64,000 nucleotides of DNA, from positions 124,001 to 188,000 of the forward strand of contig NZ_BMKR01000010.1 of the NCBI RefSeq assembly GCF_014644435.1, read 5' to 3'. Positions 63,763 through 64,000 of the stretch are shown piece by piece. A program made the position numbers and the translations under genes. This DNA is from Paenibacillus albidus (lineage in GTDB: Bacteria; Bacillota; Bacilli; Paenibacillales; Paenibacillaceae). Numbering within the stretch: the stretch's first letter is position 1; every line of letters begins with the position of its first letter. The notes under the pieces are model-generated. The model was not told where the DNA came from, did not search any database, and saw nothing but the letters and a program-made list of their open reading frames with translations.

Positions 63763-64000
63763 CTACTTGCTTAACTTGCCGGCTTCACGGTAATAGGCTC
63801 CTTGCTGAATCAGCAGAATAAGCGCCAGCACGATAATCGGAAGCGGTGCAAATCCGAAGAACAGGGAGTACAGCGTGAACAACACAATACCGCCAATCAA
63901 TGTGGAATTAGTCGCTTTAAAGGCAGCGAAAGAGGAACGGTAAACGGTCCATCGTTCAGCTTCGTCCAATTTGGCAAAAAATTCGCGCTGTGCCTCGCGT
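63763..64000 (-). CDS. Membrane protein, C-terminal part
   Basis: The open frame continues past the right edge (upstream residues read REAQREFFAKLDEAERW), so only the C-terminal 79 or so residues are visible. A cytosolic helical part is followed by two membrane helices (STLIGGIVLFTLYSLFFGFA and LPIIVLALILLIQQGAYY) and a basic tail. Not recognised. Confidence 0.65.
   Translation of the reverse strand, partial: REAQREFFAKLDEAERWTVYRSSFAAFKATNSTLIGGIVLFTLYSLFFGFAPLPIIVLALILLIQQGAYYREAGKLSK

Overview
The window is chromosomal DNA of an endospore-forming Gram-positive bacterium, most likely a Paenibacillus. Supporting signs are a gerK-type spore germination operon, a CUC-specified T-box in front of ilvB, an infC-rpmI-rplT operon with an L20-type leader and an AUC start codon, an LPxTG surface protein, strong GGAGG ribosome binding sites and GC content near 50 percent. 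No tRNA, rRNA, prophage, transposase or CRISPR array was found; apart from its repeats this is ordinary core and envelope gene content.

Layout. 0-11.6 kb: the start of a leucyl aminopeptidase, a sporulation-type sensor kinase, a dispersed intergenic repeat (copy 1), a peroxiredoxin with a perfect PerR-box match, leuB with a 21-bp palindrome upstream, a GsiB-like stress protein, an aldo/keto reductase, an ECF sigma/anti-sigma/membrane/DUF4097 operon, and an orphan response regulator with a BTAD domain. 11.7-19.8 kb: a 1261-residue LPxTG adhesin and the ilvB-ilvH-ilvC operon under a leucine T-box. 20-28 kb: a Bmp-type nucleoside ABC transporter, a thioesterase, and the IF3-L35-L20 operon. 28-36 kb: glycosyltransferases, a PAP2 phosphatase, trmB, a mnmL-mnmM pair, manA and a lipase-like hydrolase.

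36.3-37.3 kb holds a compact type I toxin-antitoxin locus (27-residue holin-like toxin and a converging antisense RNA) next to a striking array of nine and a half 51-bp units, nearly all carrying a near-identical hairpin. 37-49.9 kb: a B12-binding radical SAM protein, recQ, the gerKA-KB-KC operon, an RluA pseudouridine synthase, small membrane and hypothetical proteins, and a TetR regulator beside oleate hydratase. 50-60.2 kb: a GH5 cellulase that appears truncated at its linker, repeat copy 2, a FrnE/DsbA-like oxidoreductase behind a 17-bp palindrome, two glycosyltransferases, ApbE, HAD, GNAT and phosphoesterase genes, and a second ECF sigma/anti-sigma pair.

60.5-63.7 kb contains the most promising unexplained unit: a predicted structured RNA of about 257 nt with its own sigma-A-type promoter and intrinsic terminator, directly upstream of rtcB (RNA ligase) and a tightly coupled Bcs1/Cdc48-like AAA+ ATPase. 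It may be an RNA-repair operon with an attenuating leader or a dedicated RNA partner. All calls come from reading the sequence; no database search was run.
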